Origin: Tethya wilhelma
Lineage: Eukaryota > Porifera > Demospongiae > Tethyida > Tethyidae
Length of the DNA: 64,000 nucleotides
Assembly: GCA_964030475.1 (NCBI GenBank)
Contig: CAXIPT010000006.1
Location: 2,288,817 to 2,352,816, forward strand
Direction: 5' to 3'
The translations under genes were made by a program, and so were the position numbers. The notes under the pieces are model-generated. The model was not told the origin of the DNA. It ran no database searches and was given only the letters and a program-made list of their open reading frames with translations. Below are positions 10,546-21,637 of the stretch, piece by piece; the stretch's first letter is position 1, and every line of letters begins with the position of its first letter.

Positions 10546-13500
10546 CATGGTATGACATTGTAGTATATAGTGCATGTGTAGTATAGTGTACTCATCCATG
10601 TTGAAACCTCAGGTAATTTAATTAGGATATACAATTTTCCTGTGGGTATTGAGGTCAAGCAACATGTCTGTCCAATAGTAACCTTATACTCATGTACTAC
10701 AAACTGTGCATGCTCGTGTTTTTTTGCAAGTACTTTGAAAAATTAGTTGTGGCATGCATCATGCATATGTATTGCTATTTAATCTACCTGGTACATATCA
10801 ATGAAGCCAGCATTGGTGTTTTTGTGGTTTTTGGCAACAAATGGTCCAAAGTCCATTACTGGTATTGGACTGAGGTCCACATCTTTTGGTGAAGGAGCAT
10901 GGTCTTCATCTACAACTGTTAGTTCAACTTCTTTCTCTGCCCTTCCACTGTCGTTGCTAGCTACCAACTTGTAGACACCACTGTGTCTTGTTTCACTAGA
11001 GGGAATGTGTAGGCTGCCTGTTTGATCAAACTCCAGGGAATAGTCTTCGACCAGCTCCTTTCCATTGTGATACCAGTGGAACTGGGGATGAGGGTATCCC
11101 ATGACAACCACTTTGAATGATACCCCCTGTCCTTCAATAACTTGAATATCTTGGGGAAATTCCTCGATAATGGGAGCTGAATGATATCAATTTGACCAGG
11201 TTAAATAGGATCCTCTAACAGCAATATAGAATTGCAGCCTGAATTCTATTCAATCTTAGACACACCTACCTTGTCCAACTGCATTATTTCGAAACTTTTT
11301 ATCCTCTAATAATACTCCAGTTTTCTCTACATCCATCACCATCTCATAGTCCGGACTTTTTGTCTCAGAGTCTATTGTAACCTTGCTGTCTGGTTTATGG
11401 GAGATGTCAAAACTGTCCTTTTTCTTCCAGACTGAAGTGGCATTAGATCGAAAGCTCAGCTTGCTTTTGGTAAATTCAAAATTCTTCTTTTTTCTATAAC
11501 ATTAATGTGATCGATAATTTCAATCATGCAATACTGAAAACCACTCTAACAATATGTTGTTTATGTGACACTTAGGCGAGTGCACACAATGTACCTGTAA
11601 TAAAGCAGTCCAATCACTACAAGAGTGATGGCAGCTGCTGCTATGACCAGTAGAACCACCACAGTAGATGCCACAGCTGCAGCAACATTACTTGAATTGC
11701 CTATGCCTATGGTGCCATGATATTGACAAGTCTTGTTTTCAGTTGTTATTGCCTGCATAATACACTATGTGCTCACCATTTGTAGTGACATTAGCAAACA
11801 CTCCCACTCCAACTTCATTGACAGCTGCTACTTTAAAGAGATATCTGGTTCTACCATCTATTCCAGTGGCTGTGTAGCTCCCTCCTTCCTCTTGGTCTGT
11901 GATGTTCACTGTGACATTCATCTGGTTGGTCTCTCCATCTCCTCCCTTACCATAGCTGATGAGGTAATGAGTGATGTTTCCGTTTCTATGAATACACTCC
12001 ACACTGTCCCAAGATATGGTCACATTGGTGGAGGTGGAGTTGATGATGGTGAGGTTTTGAGGAGGTCTAGATGGAACTGATACCCAGAGTTACATTTAAA
12101 TCATCATGCAGTGCAAATTTTAAACTAGAGTACTACACATTTTTTAACCTGTTGAATTAGTTGTAATGGTGAAACTTGTTGTATTGTACAATAAATCTCC
12201 ATTTTTTGTAGCATTAATAGAGCAATTATATGTATTCTCTGCTTGTAAGTGGAGAGTAGTATTATAAAGTCCTTCTCCCTCAGCTCTCACTGTCACACTG
12301 TCTTCATCTTGAAATGAGCTGTTACATTGTGATAATAGTTGGCTGTTTAAGCATTGGCAATATACTTCATATTCATCAACCGCCAATCCTCCTTCTGGTT
12401 GGTTCCAGGTGACTTGGACTGATGTGATGTTAGCTAGTTCAATCACTGAAGAAATCTCAGGAGGTAGAATTCCTGTAAATAAGCATCATGATAAGCTAGC
12501 ACACATAATTATATACAATAAAATTTCCCAATACCTGCTGTTGAGACTTCAATTCCTGAAATGCTTAAACCACTGACAGAATCAAAATAGTAACTATTTG
12601 TCATATTGACTAAAGAGACATTAATCATATATTTTGCCCATAGCGTTACATTGGATAATTCATAACTAGTGTTTGATGTTTGTACTAGTTCCTGTGATTG
12701 ATGACAACCAATGGTTTGTCTCCCCAAGGGACATATTCGGTACTGGATCTCATAGTTGTTGAAGAATTTTGAAACAATTGAACTGTTGCTTACTATCCAT
12801 GAAACGGTGATATCTCCATCTATTGCAGACTGAACAGCTCTTCCCATGGTTATGACAGGTTGAGAGTAATCTTTTGTTTGTGTGTGGTCATAACACTATG
12901 AAATATATACTAGCTTAATTATATTAAAAATCCAATTCCCCTCATTGTATATAATTTATACCTAGTACTGTAATGTTAGCAGTAACAGGTGTTGTTGTCC
13001 TATTATTAGTCACACTGACTCCATACACTCCTGAGAGTCTTCCTCTCACTCTCAAGATATTTGAGTATTCTCCAGTTGTATAATATTGTGGCCGCCCTTG
13101 GTCCATGACCATCTGTGATTGTGTAAAGTGATCATGGTCTCCAAGAGATGAGATGTCAACTCCATCTCTTGTCCAAGTGACATTTGAAGCTGGTCCTCCA
13201 GTGGTTCTGAAGGTGAGAGTGAACCCCACTGAGTCATTTATCATTGTAAACCTGATAGTACCATGTGTAACGGCTCTTAATACACCTATATGGATAGAAA
13301 CACAGTTACATTACATGTGGATTTTTAAGTAAAAATTACGCCACTTTACACATTTATACTCTAACCTGTGGTTTCATCTACTCTTCTGTATATACCAATG
13401 TACTTCGTACGTATCGTCCCATTGTTATCAGGTATTGTACATCTCCAGATTCCATCAGCAACAGGAGTTACTTCAGCCTTATTACGAAAGACATAAACTG

Positions 13501-14033
13501 CTTGTCCATTCCTACTTGTTCCGTATATGGAACTACTACTATCAGCAGAAAGTTGAATAGGAGATCTAGTGTGAGCATAATGCCAATTGCTAGTGTCACT
13601 GTCACAACATGGTGTATAGGTTGTGCTACACTTTAGTCCTGTATTGTAATTCATTCCAGTAGTATCGACTCCAATATGCTCAGCCAAGACCAGTCCATGG
13701 TTAGGGATCACCCTGTCTCCTAGGCTGATGGTAATATCATTATCTGGTGTGATTAGATATGGCCATGTAATATATTATTCACAACTTTTACAAGCTCAGA
13801 TTAGTAAAAGTATAATTGTAGATTTTATCGAAGTAAATGCTTTAACATCAAAATTATTACAATCATAGGGTAAACTATAATTTGAGCTGACTACAGCTAA
13901 TTGAATAATGCTGTGTAGTTTTACATAATTATTCTAACATGTAGTCTCAAACTTGATACTTACCTTGGCTCTCACAAGTACTGATGAAGACAGCACCTAC
14001 AATGATGGTGATGATGTGAACTGAACTAGTCAT
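6149..14033 (-). CDS. Gene C: receptor-type tyrosine phosphatase, Ig-Ig-FN3x3-TM-Ig-PTP-PTP
   Basis: Complete 23-exon model in one open frame, about 1382 residues. Exons: signal peptide 14033-13964; Ig1 13743-13366; Ig2 13285-12962; FN3-A 12870-12535; FN3-B 12472-12149; FN3-C 12076-11777; TM 11706-11595; juxtamembrane 11493-11270; intracellular Ig 11176-10788; PTP D1 10458-10371, 10269-10151, 10017-9981, 9930-9716, 9626-9466, 9311-9176, 8375-8226; D2 8066-7970, 7790-7726, 7507-7373, 7069-6944, 6867-6719, 6475-6340, 6226-6149. Borders are GT/AG except one GC donor at 8225. D1 should remove phosphate from tyrosines at the inner membrane face; D2 looks inactive. The TM exon has two acceptors six bases apart, both in frame. 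Exon phases agree at every junction, which is strong support for the model. The ligand is unknown. Confidence 0.88.
7051..7180. repeat. 56-bp tandem repeat overlapping a D2 exon acceptor
   Basis: About 2.3 copies of a 56-bp unit (TTGGACACTGGATTCCTGTC recurs at 7055, 7111 and, diverged, 7167). The first copy includes the first bases and 3' splice site of the 7069-6944 exon, so the splice acceptor itself has been duplicated upstream. Use of an upstream copy would shift the frame because 56 is not a multiple of three. Confidence 0.8.
8226..10458 (-). other. Gene C PTP D1 domain exons (catalytically competent motifs)
   Basis: Seven exons encode a full PTP domain: [34 protein letters not shown], then the general-acid loop WPDHGVP (exon 9626-9466) and the signature [10 protein letters not shown] formed across the 9466/9311 splice junction. 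The final exon, 8375-8226, holds [12 protein letters not shown]. The catalytic Cys, P-loop Arg and WPD Asp are all present, so D1 is predicted active. Introns between these exons are 60-800 bp. Confidence 0.9.
8392..8420. repeat. (GT)n microsatellite
   Basis: About 14 GT units in the intron immediately upstream of the last D1 exon of gene C. Confidence 0.9.
10466..10544. repeat. (TG)n microsatellite in gene C intron
   Basis: Interrupted TG tract directly in front of the first PTP exon, 245 bp after the intracellular Ig exon. Gene L has a TG tract at the matching place (54668-54740), which helps show what should follow there. Confidence 0.9.
10788..11176 (-). other. Gene C intracellular, cysteine-less Ig (I-set-like) domain exon
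   Basis: 389-bp exon encoding an I-set pattern ([29 protein letters not shown]) followed by a linker with [13 protein letters not shown]. It lies after the membrane exon and a basic stop-transfer stretch ([10 protein letters not shown]), so it should be cytoplasmic. The two usual disulfide cysteines are absent (Val/Lys in the B strand, Lys in the F strand), as expected for a domain in a reducing compartment. Gene L has the same exon, also exactly 389 bp. Confidence 0.8.
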
Positions 14034-14134
14034 AGCTAGCTCTCACTCTTTAGCATTCAAGGATAAAAGTAGACCAATATATAAACAGCTAGTGTATGAG
14101 TCTAGCTGTTAGCTATATATAGTGCATGTGGCAA

Positions 14135-14153
14135 GGGAATTTTCCCACTTCCT
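14135..14153. promoter_or_regulatory. kappaB-ETS composite site upstream of gene C
   Basis: GGGAATTTTCCC, a perfect NF-kappaB-like palindrome, abuts ACTTCCT (reverse of an ETS AGGAAGT core), about 102 bp upstream of the start codon. Variants of the same block precede J, K, K', L and M at 89-105 bp from their starts. Confidence 0.55.
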
Positions 14154-14159
14154 ACAGTG

Positions 14160-14711
14160 CACGATTTGCACATTGCAGTAGCTTAAGTGACCTTTACCTC
14201 ACAAAATAATTATGTAGCGCAAATCAAGTTTAACACAGTCATAATATAATTGCTTAATTACATGAAAAAAATCTCTTGTATAATTATCTAGTGACACATG
14301 CTCAATAGCACAGTTTACTCTTTGAATTTTTGTATGCATTATGTTTACATATCACAGTATAAAATCATGCATGATTATTAGTCATAGCTTACACTTTAGC
14401 ATGCAGTCAAAGATAAAAAAAATAGGCAATGCAGGGTCAAACTGTTGACTATAAGTTTGTGAGTGTGGCAGTGCACTAGCTTGAGCTGAGGGGACCTTTT
14501 CCACACAAAATTATGTGAAACTATAAGATCAAGTTCAAAACATATTGTTCAATTACATAAAATTTTCCCACATATTGACACACATGCATTCTCAGTAGCA
14601 AAGTTTATAAACATTATACCAGTTTAATAAATATTGTTGCATGCTATACTATCACCGTGTTATGATGTAGTATTTAAATTAAGTAATCACACTTTATGAG
14701 TCACTGATATA
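14160..14711. other. Intergenic region between gene C and the partial gene D'
   Basis: AT-rich, no gene. From about 14265 it is the left copy of the 2-kb tandem duplication and aligns with about 16285-16715. Confidence 0.6.
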
Positions 14712-17700
14712 TCAGTTTATATTGGTGATCTCATAAGCTGGACATGTCTCCATTTCTAGCTGACCAGCTGGAGTAGTTGGAACTATCTTGTCTGGTTCTT
14801 CGTAAATGTCTCCATCACTGCTTTCTTTGGTCTGCTTCGCTGAATCTGTATGCCCTCCTGAAATTGTATAAAATTTTGAATAAGATAATAACTTTTGCTA
14901 GAAGCTTAAGGATCGCTACATTCCTGTAGAAGTGTTTGCTATATTACCATTAAAATTTAATAGCATCTTTATCTTGTATACCCTGCAGTGTAATGTGTTT
15001 GCATGTGTATGTAGTTTTTAAGTTAAATTCCATAATTAGGATCATCTGTTCAATTCAAAACTTACACCAAGACATTGAAGACTCCACTAGTCAATAGAGC
15101 TACTACCAATATCACTATGACTGCTATCATTCCACCAATTGTTCCAGACTGCTGAAAGCTGCTGTGCTGGCCATTTTGAGCTGAGTAGGCAAAATTGTCA
15201 CAAAAGTGATCCATCTAATGACATCTAAATGATTCATCTAATGCATTGCTTATGTTTATCATTAAACTAACAACTAACTTGGCTGATTGCATGGAAACTT
15301 GTTTGGCAATCAATAACAAACTGATTATACTTCTTGCTAAAACAACAAACAGGGTTACATGTCTAACATATACCCTTATTACTTGGGACAGTCACATTAG
15401 CAAACACCCCCACACCAGCTTCATTGACAGCTGCTACTTTGAAGAGATACTCTTTCATAGGATCAATTCCAGTGGCTGTGAAGCTCCCTCCTTCCTCTTG
15501 GTCTGTGATGTTCACTGTGACATTCATCTGGTTGGTCTCTCCATCTCCTCCCTGACCATAGCTGATGAGGTAATGAGTGATGAGTCCGTTTCTATGGATA
15601 CATTCTACACTATCCCAAAAAATAGTCACGCTGGTATTGGCACAGTTGGAACTGATGATCGAAATATTTTGAGGTACACCAGCTGGAACTGAAACATTTT
15701 GCAACAAAGACAATTTATAAGTTAGCTACAGCAATTAATGCATTAATTTGCGGATCAGTCAGATTGATGCATGGTTAGTTATCTACTGTATGCTCACTTG
15801 TAGAGTTTGTTACAAAATTAATGCTTGTTGTATTTTCCAAAGAACCTCCATTTTTCCTAGCGGTGATGCTACAGGAGTAGACACTACCGGGTTGCAAGTG
15901 TAGAGTCGTAGTATAGGGTCCTTCACGTGGACTAGCTTCCACTACAGTAACCATGCTAACATCTTGAGAAGAGCTACACTCTCCATCTCTTCCATTTAGG
16001 CGATAAAAAGTTACGAAGTATTCATCAACTGCCGATCCTCCTTCTGGTTGGTTCCAGGTGATTTGGACTGATGTGATGTTAGCTAGTTCAACCACTGAAT
16101 AAATCTTAGGAGGTAGGACACCTGCAATAATTAGACAGTACACAAATATGGAGATTTGTTTTTGTGTTTTGCCAAGACTTACCTGCCGTGGAGACTTGTA
16201 TCAATATATATAAACCATTGATGGAATCAAAGTAATGATAGTGTGTCTTATTGATCAATGCAATACTGAACTCGTAAGTTGAAAAAATCTCTTATTATTA
16301 TCTAGTGACACATACTCAATAGCACAGTTTACTCTTTGAATTTTTGTGTGCATTATGTTTACATATCACAGTATAAAATCATGCATGATTATTAGTCATA
16401 GCTTACACTTTAGCATGCAGTCAAAGATAAAAAAAATAGGCAATGCAGGGTCAAACTGTTGACTATAAGTTTGTGAGTGTGGTAGTACACTAGTTTGAGC
16501 TGAGGGGACCTTTTCCACACAAAATTATGTGAAACTAAGATCAAGTTCGAAACATATTGTTCAATTACATAAAATTTTCCCACATATTGACACACATATG
16601 CATTCTCATTAGCAAAGTTTATAAACATTATACCAGTTTAATGCATGCTATACTATCACCGTGTTATGATGTAGTATTTAAATTAAGTAATCACACTTTA
16701 TGAGTCACTGATATATCAGTTTATATTGGTGATCTCATAAGCTGGACATGTCTCCATTTCTAGCTGACCAGCTGGAGTAGTTGGAACTATCTTGTCTGGT
16801 TCTTCGTAAATGTCTCCTCCACTGCTTCCTTTGGTCTGCTTCGCTGAATCTGTATATCCTCCTGAAATTGTATAAATTTTGAATAAGATAATAACTTTTG
16901 CTAGAAGCTTAAGGATTGCTACATTCCTGTAGAAGTGTTTGTTATATTACCATTAAAATTTAATAGCATCTTTATCTTGTATACCCTGCAGTGTAATGTG
17001 TTTATGTGTATGTAGTTTTTAAGTTAAATGCCATTAGTACGATCATCAATTCAAAACTTACACCAAGACATTGAAGACTCCACTAGTCAATAGAGCTATT
17101 ACCAATATCACTATGACTGCTATCATTCCACCAATTGTTCCAGACTGCTGAAAGCAGCTGTGCTGGCCATTTTGAGCTGAGTAGGCAAAATTGTCACAAA
17201 AGTGATCCATCTAATGACATCTAAATGATTCATCTAATGCATTGCTTATGTTTATCATTAAACTAACAACTAACTTGGCTGATTGCATGGAAGCTTGTTT
17301 GGCAATCAATAACAAACTGATTATACTTCTTGCTAAAACAACAAACAGGGTTACATGTCTAACATACCCTTATTTCTTTGGACAGTCACATTAGCAAACA
17401 CCCCTACACCAGCTTCATTGACAGCTGCTACTTTGAAGAGATACTCTTTCATAGGATCAATTCCAGTGGCTGTGTAGCTCCCTCCTTCCTCTTGGTCTGT
17501 GATGTTTATTGTGACATTCATCTGGTTGGTCTCTCCATCTCCTCCCTGACCATAGCTGATGAGGTAATGAGTGATGAGTCCGTTTCTATGGATACATTCC
17601 ACACTATCCCAAAAAATAGTCACGCTGGTATTGGCACAGTTGGAACTGATGATCGAAATATTTTGAGGTACACCAGCTGGAACTGAAACATTTTGCAACA

Positions 17701-18290
17701 AAGACAATTTATAAGTTAGCTACAGCAATGCATTAATTTGCGGATCAGTCAGATTGATGCATGCACATGGTTTACTTAGTTATCTACTGTATGCTCACTT
17801 GTAGAGTTTGTTACGAAATTAATGCTTGTTGTATTTTCCAAAGAACCTCCATTTTTCCTAGTGGTGATACTACAGGAGTAGACACTATTGGGTTGCAAGT
17901 GTAGAGTCGTAGTATAGGGTCCTTCACGTGGACTAGCTTCCACAGTAACCATGCTAACATCTTGAGAAGAGCTACACTGTCCATCTCTTCCATTTAGGCG
18001 ATAAAAAGTTACGAAGTATTCATCAACTGCCAATCCTCCTTCTGGTTGGTTCCAGGTGACTTGGACTGATGTGATGTTAGCTAGTTCAACCACTGAATAA
18101 ATCTTAGGAGATAGGACACCTGCAATAATTAGACAGTACACAAGTATGGAGATTTGTTTTTATGTTTTGCCAAGACTTACCTGCTGTGGAGAATTGTATC
18201 AATATATATAAACCATTGATGGAATCAAAGTAATGATAGTGTGTCTTATTGATCAATGCAATACTGAACTCATAAATTGCCCATAAAGTC
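14265..18290. repeat. Tandem duplication of about 2.01 kb, two units
   Basis: 14265-16281 and about 16285-18290 are nearly identical over exons, introns and 3' flank (offset about 2014 bp, with small indels). The junction near 16281 falls inside an FN3-A exon. The unit contains the 3' half of a receptor gene. Confidence 0.85.
14712..16281 (-). pseudogene. Gene D': 5'-truncated tandem copy of gene D 3' half
   Basis: Exons: broken FN3-A about 16281-16183, FN3-B 16121-15798, FN3-C 15688-15374, TM 15180-15066, short 14982-14948, tail 14857-14712. All retained exons are open and keep their splice sites and phases; the tail reads DIYEEPDKIVPTTPAGQ and ends CPAYEITNIN. There is no signal peptide, Ig1 or Ig2. 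FN3-A is cut at the duplication junction. It could be a dead fragment, or a second set of 3' exons reachable by splicing from gene D; the sequence cannot decide. Confidence 0.75.
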
Positions 18291-21065
18291 ACACCAGTCT
18301 GTTCATAACTTTGTCTAGTGGTATTAATAGTTGCCATTTGTGGTTGACCACAACCAGTTTCTCCCCCCAGGGGGCATACTCTATACTGGATCTCATATCC
18401 ATCAAAGAATCTTGAGACAATTGAACTGTTGCTTACTGTCCAGGAAATGGTTATGTCTCCAGTAGTGGGCGATAGCATCGGAGAACCACTGTCTTGAACT
18501 ATAATGGCTTGATTGTAATCTATACAAGTAGTAAAAATTTCAAAAAAATAAGTAGTGTAGGAATGGGCAGTGCGGTAAAAAGTATTGGAACAAGGCATGT
18601 CTCAATTTCGGCACATGACTACTTCATTTTTATTCTTGTCAGTTTATCCTTCCTAAGGATCCCGCTAAGTGTCGTAAATGCAACGATCTGTACAATTACA
18701 ATAGTACGGTAGCTTATTATTGTATTGGTTCAAATTCCTACTAATCAGTAGGCTAAGCAGTGGAGCAAACTATAACAGACAGGTAACTTAAACTGGACTG
18801 TTAGCCGAGAGTTGGGTATAAAAAATGAAGTAGTCATGTGCCGAAATTGAGACATGCCTTGTTCCAATACTTTTTACCGCACTGCCCATTCCTACACTAC
18901 TTATTTTTTTGAAATTTTTACTACTTGTTCATTCACTTTTTTCAACACTACAGTGTGGAAACTTGATTAGTCATTACAAAAAGCTTGAGTTCGAGTAGCA
19001 GCACTGCATTAAGTGGAGGAGGCTAATGCGCATGCGCTTAATAATGCCACGTGGATTATGACCTTTGAACTCTACAAGAAGATGGCTACATTGAAGTACA
19101 TGAATTTATATTCTCAGTTTCAAAGCTTTCTAGTTTTTGTTTAGGCTTATTTGTGATGAAAACGAGTATCAAGGAATGTAGTACCTATGAAAAGAACTTA
19201 CTTCGTGCTGTCAAAGTTGGCTCAACACAATCTGGTTCTCTGGAAATGCTTTTCAAGTAAGTCAGTTATAGGTCTACGTATACGTACGTAAGTAAGTTAG
19301 AGGAACAAAAAATTAATGGCACTATGGTGGCTTCCCACTAGCGCTCTCTACGAGTGTTGAGGAAACTTTTTGCGAGTTTCAAGACTTGCAAGCGGTTGGT
19401 AATCTGTTAGTGAGAGCCTCTGAGCAACTTTGAAAGTTTGATTTTGTTTGACTAGATTTTTATGGTGACCAACATTTTGTATTGTGTCTATCATAATGGG
19501 ACAGTCGGCCCATTCCTACTATACGTACTACCATACGTATGATATCGGAATGCAGTCACATCATGTGCATATGCATGTTTATAACTGAGCCATAATACAG
19601 GATGTTAAAATAATGACAATTCATGCAGTAATTATAATTTTACTTTAATAGATTGAAGATAATGTATGTTACCTAATACTGTGAAGCTTGTAGTAACAGG
19701 TGTTGTTGTCCTATCATTAGTCACACTGACTTCATACACTCCTGAGAGTCTTCCCCTCACTTTCAGGATGTTAGAGTAGTTTCCATCTGTGTATACATTT
19801 TGCTCCCTACCACTAAGAATGGCCACACGTGAATTCACTATTTGTAATTGTGTGTAGTTATCACGGTCTCCAAGAGATGAGATGTCAATTCCATCTCTTG
19901 TCCAATTGACAACTGTAGCTGGTCCTCCAGTGGTTCTGAAGGTGAGGGTAAACTCCACTGGGTCTTCACTTACTAGAGAGAACTGGATAGAACCATCAGC
20001 AGACAATGAACCTGCAAGTAATCAGTATAGACCTGTCTACTATGAATCTACCCACCCTTGCACCAAGCAGTAAATTGGCCTGATTAGGCTGGTGCATGGC
20101 GTAGGGCTATATCTCTCTACTCCAGCCAATGACTAATTATAAGACTATTTAGCTTCTGGCTGTGCAATATATAGAGGTTACCTTAGTACTCAGGTGGCTG
20201 CATGTTATAACTCAAGATCTTAGCTATAGATAGCAAGATTTTTTAAAATAAATCTTCCATGCATGGGGAATGTGTTTATAGACCTAGTCAGTATTTCTCA
20301 CCATCATTGCTCGTTGAATTAGAATAGATTCCTATGTACTTGGTCTGGTTCACTCCATTAGAGTCAGGAATCTCACATCTCCAGATTCCATTGAGTACAT
20401 TATTATTGTCAGCTTCTCTATTACGAAAGACATATACAGCCTGTCCATGTCGTCTGATTCCAGCTATGTGGACAGGTTGATCGACTTGTCGAGAAAGATA
20501 ATTCACAGTGTGAGCAAATCTCCAACTTCCACTACCACTAGGATCTTCGCCACGCTGTGTACGAGTTGTTGAAGTGATGTCTCTACAGCAGCTGACACTG
20601 TTGGTAGTACTACACTTCAGTCCCACCATTAGATTTGCTCCATTAGGATCAATTCCAATGTCCTCCAGAGTCACCAGTCCATGGTTAGGGATCACCCTGT
20701 CTCCTAGACTGATCCTAATACCATCATCTAACAGAAAAGAAATGAGCAAATGAAATCATCTGAAATGAATGCCAGTACTGACTAAGCCAGCTATATATGT
20801 AGTGACACACTTTAGATAATATTATTGCATGCATCATCTTTTATCTGCATATTTTGCGTTTAAATGCTTTGCTTCAAGTCAAGTTTTCGTGACATATTGT
20901 CACTGCCTAACTGCACTGTTAAATTTTGGTGTGCAAACGAAAGTAAAGCTTTAACTGCATGACTATTGCTACTAGGCTATCTACATTAATAATTATACCT
21001 TGACTATGACTGTAGTTAATCAGCAAGATGAACAAAGGAAGTAGTTTCAAGAATCTTGAATTCAT
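16716..21065 (-). CDS. Gene D: Ig-Ig-FN3x3-TM receptor with IYEEP tail
   Basis: Complete nine-exon model, 700 residues, open throughout. Exons: signal peptide 21065-20999 (22 residues, ending NYSHSQ), Ig1 20727-20302, Ig2 20011-19673, FN3-A 18519-18181, FN3-B 18119-17799, FN3-C 17682-17368, TM 17176-17062, short 16985-16951, tail 16861-16716. Ectodomain exons are phase 1-1. The TM exon reads GTIGGMIAVIVILVIALLTS. The tail has GGDIYEEPDKIV and CPAYEITNIN; IYEEP resembles the Src-family SH2 target pYEEI. The Ig2-FN3-A intron contains a 1-kb repeat (18524-19541) whose end lies five bases from the FN3-A exon. Ectodomain is predicted extracellular with many N-x-S/T sites. Ligand unknown. Confidence 0.87.
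18524..19541. mobile_element. 1-kb repeat family, copy 1 (candidate intron-generating element)
   Basis: Begins CAAGTAGTAAAAATTT and ends near CTACCATACGTATG with ATA at both flanks. Its first part is a perfect-looking inverted repeat of about 107 bp (18525-18630 against about 18825-18930). Subterminal words GTAGGAATGGGC and GCCCATTCCTAC are inverted at the two ends. No ORF of note. It supplies the sequence right up to the AG acceptor of the gene D FN3-A exon. Other copies: 29803-30803, 58185-58828 (truncated) and 27130-28190 (old). Confidence 0.75.
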
Positions 21066-21175
21066 TATTAGCTAGTTGAAAGAAAACGAAGACAGTAAGT
21101 CACTTGAATTGAACTTGCTCGCGGTATAAACAGAATCGCCCTGAAACCACACCCCCTAAAAAGTAGCTAATTTTT

Positions 21176-21186
21176 TGCGCATGCGC
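21176..21186. promoter_or_regulatory. NRF1-like palindrome upstream of gene D
   Basis: TGCGCATGCGC lies 111 bp upstream of the gene D start. The same site lies 112 bp upstream of gene F, but the two flanks are recent duplicates, so the conservation is not independent. Confidence 0.4.
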
Positions 21187-21286
21187 GCAATATTCATTGC
21201 AATTAATGACAATTATCGCAATTGTAGACCTAGCTCGTAAAATTATAAACTCTAGTCACAGAGTTCAATTTAGTCAGCAAAATCCT

Positions 21287-21440
21287 CAGTTTATCTTGGT
21301 GATCTCATAAGCTGGACATGCTTCCATTTCTAACTGACCAGCTGGAGTAGCTATAGTTGCATGGGACTATCTTGTCTGGTTCTTCATAAGTGACTCCTTC
21401 ACTGCTTTCCTTGAACTTTTTTTATACTCCTATAAATTGG
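21287..21440 (-). pseudogene. Decayed duplicate of a class-I tail exon
   Basis: Aligns with the gene F tail exon 350 bp away, including TATGAAGAACCAGACAAGAT and CCAGCTTATGAGATCACC on the minus strand, but an insertion of about 12 bases carrying GCAACTATAGC breaks the frame. It lies downstream of the gene F stop codon. Confidence 0.7.
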
Positions 21441-21637
21441 TATAATAATGTCAGCCAGACTAAACCCATTTTTTGCTTTAACGGCACTTTCCTATGACTA
21501 TATAACATGGTGAAAAAATCAATATGCATGTCGGGCAATAATTAATGACAATCATCACGATTAATTTTTAGATCTATATAGCTCATAAAATTAATCATAA
21601 ACTTTAGTCACTGAGTTTAATTTAGTGAGCAAAACCC

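Noticed and set aside
11733..17686. Plus-strand ORFs opposite FN3 exons (for example 11733-12080, 15246-15692, 17378-17686)
   Set aside because: They recur opposite every FN3-C exon because the coding exon is conserved; they lack their own splice signals or domain motifs.
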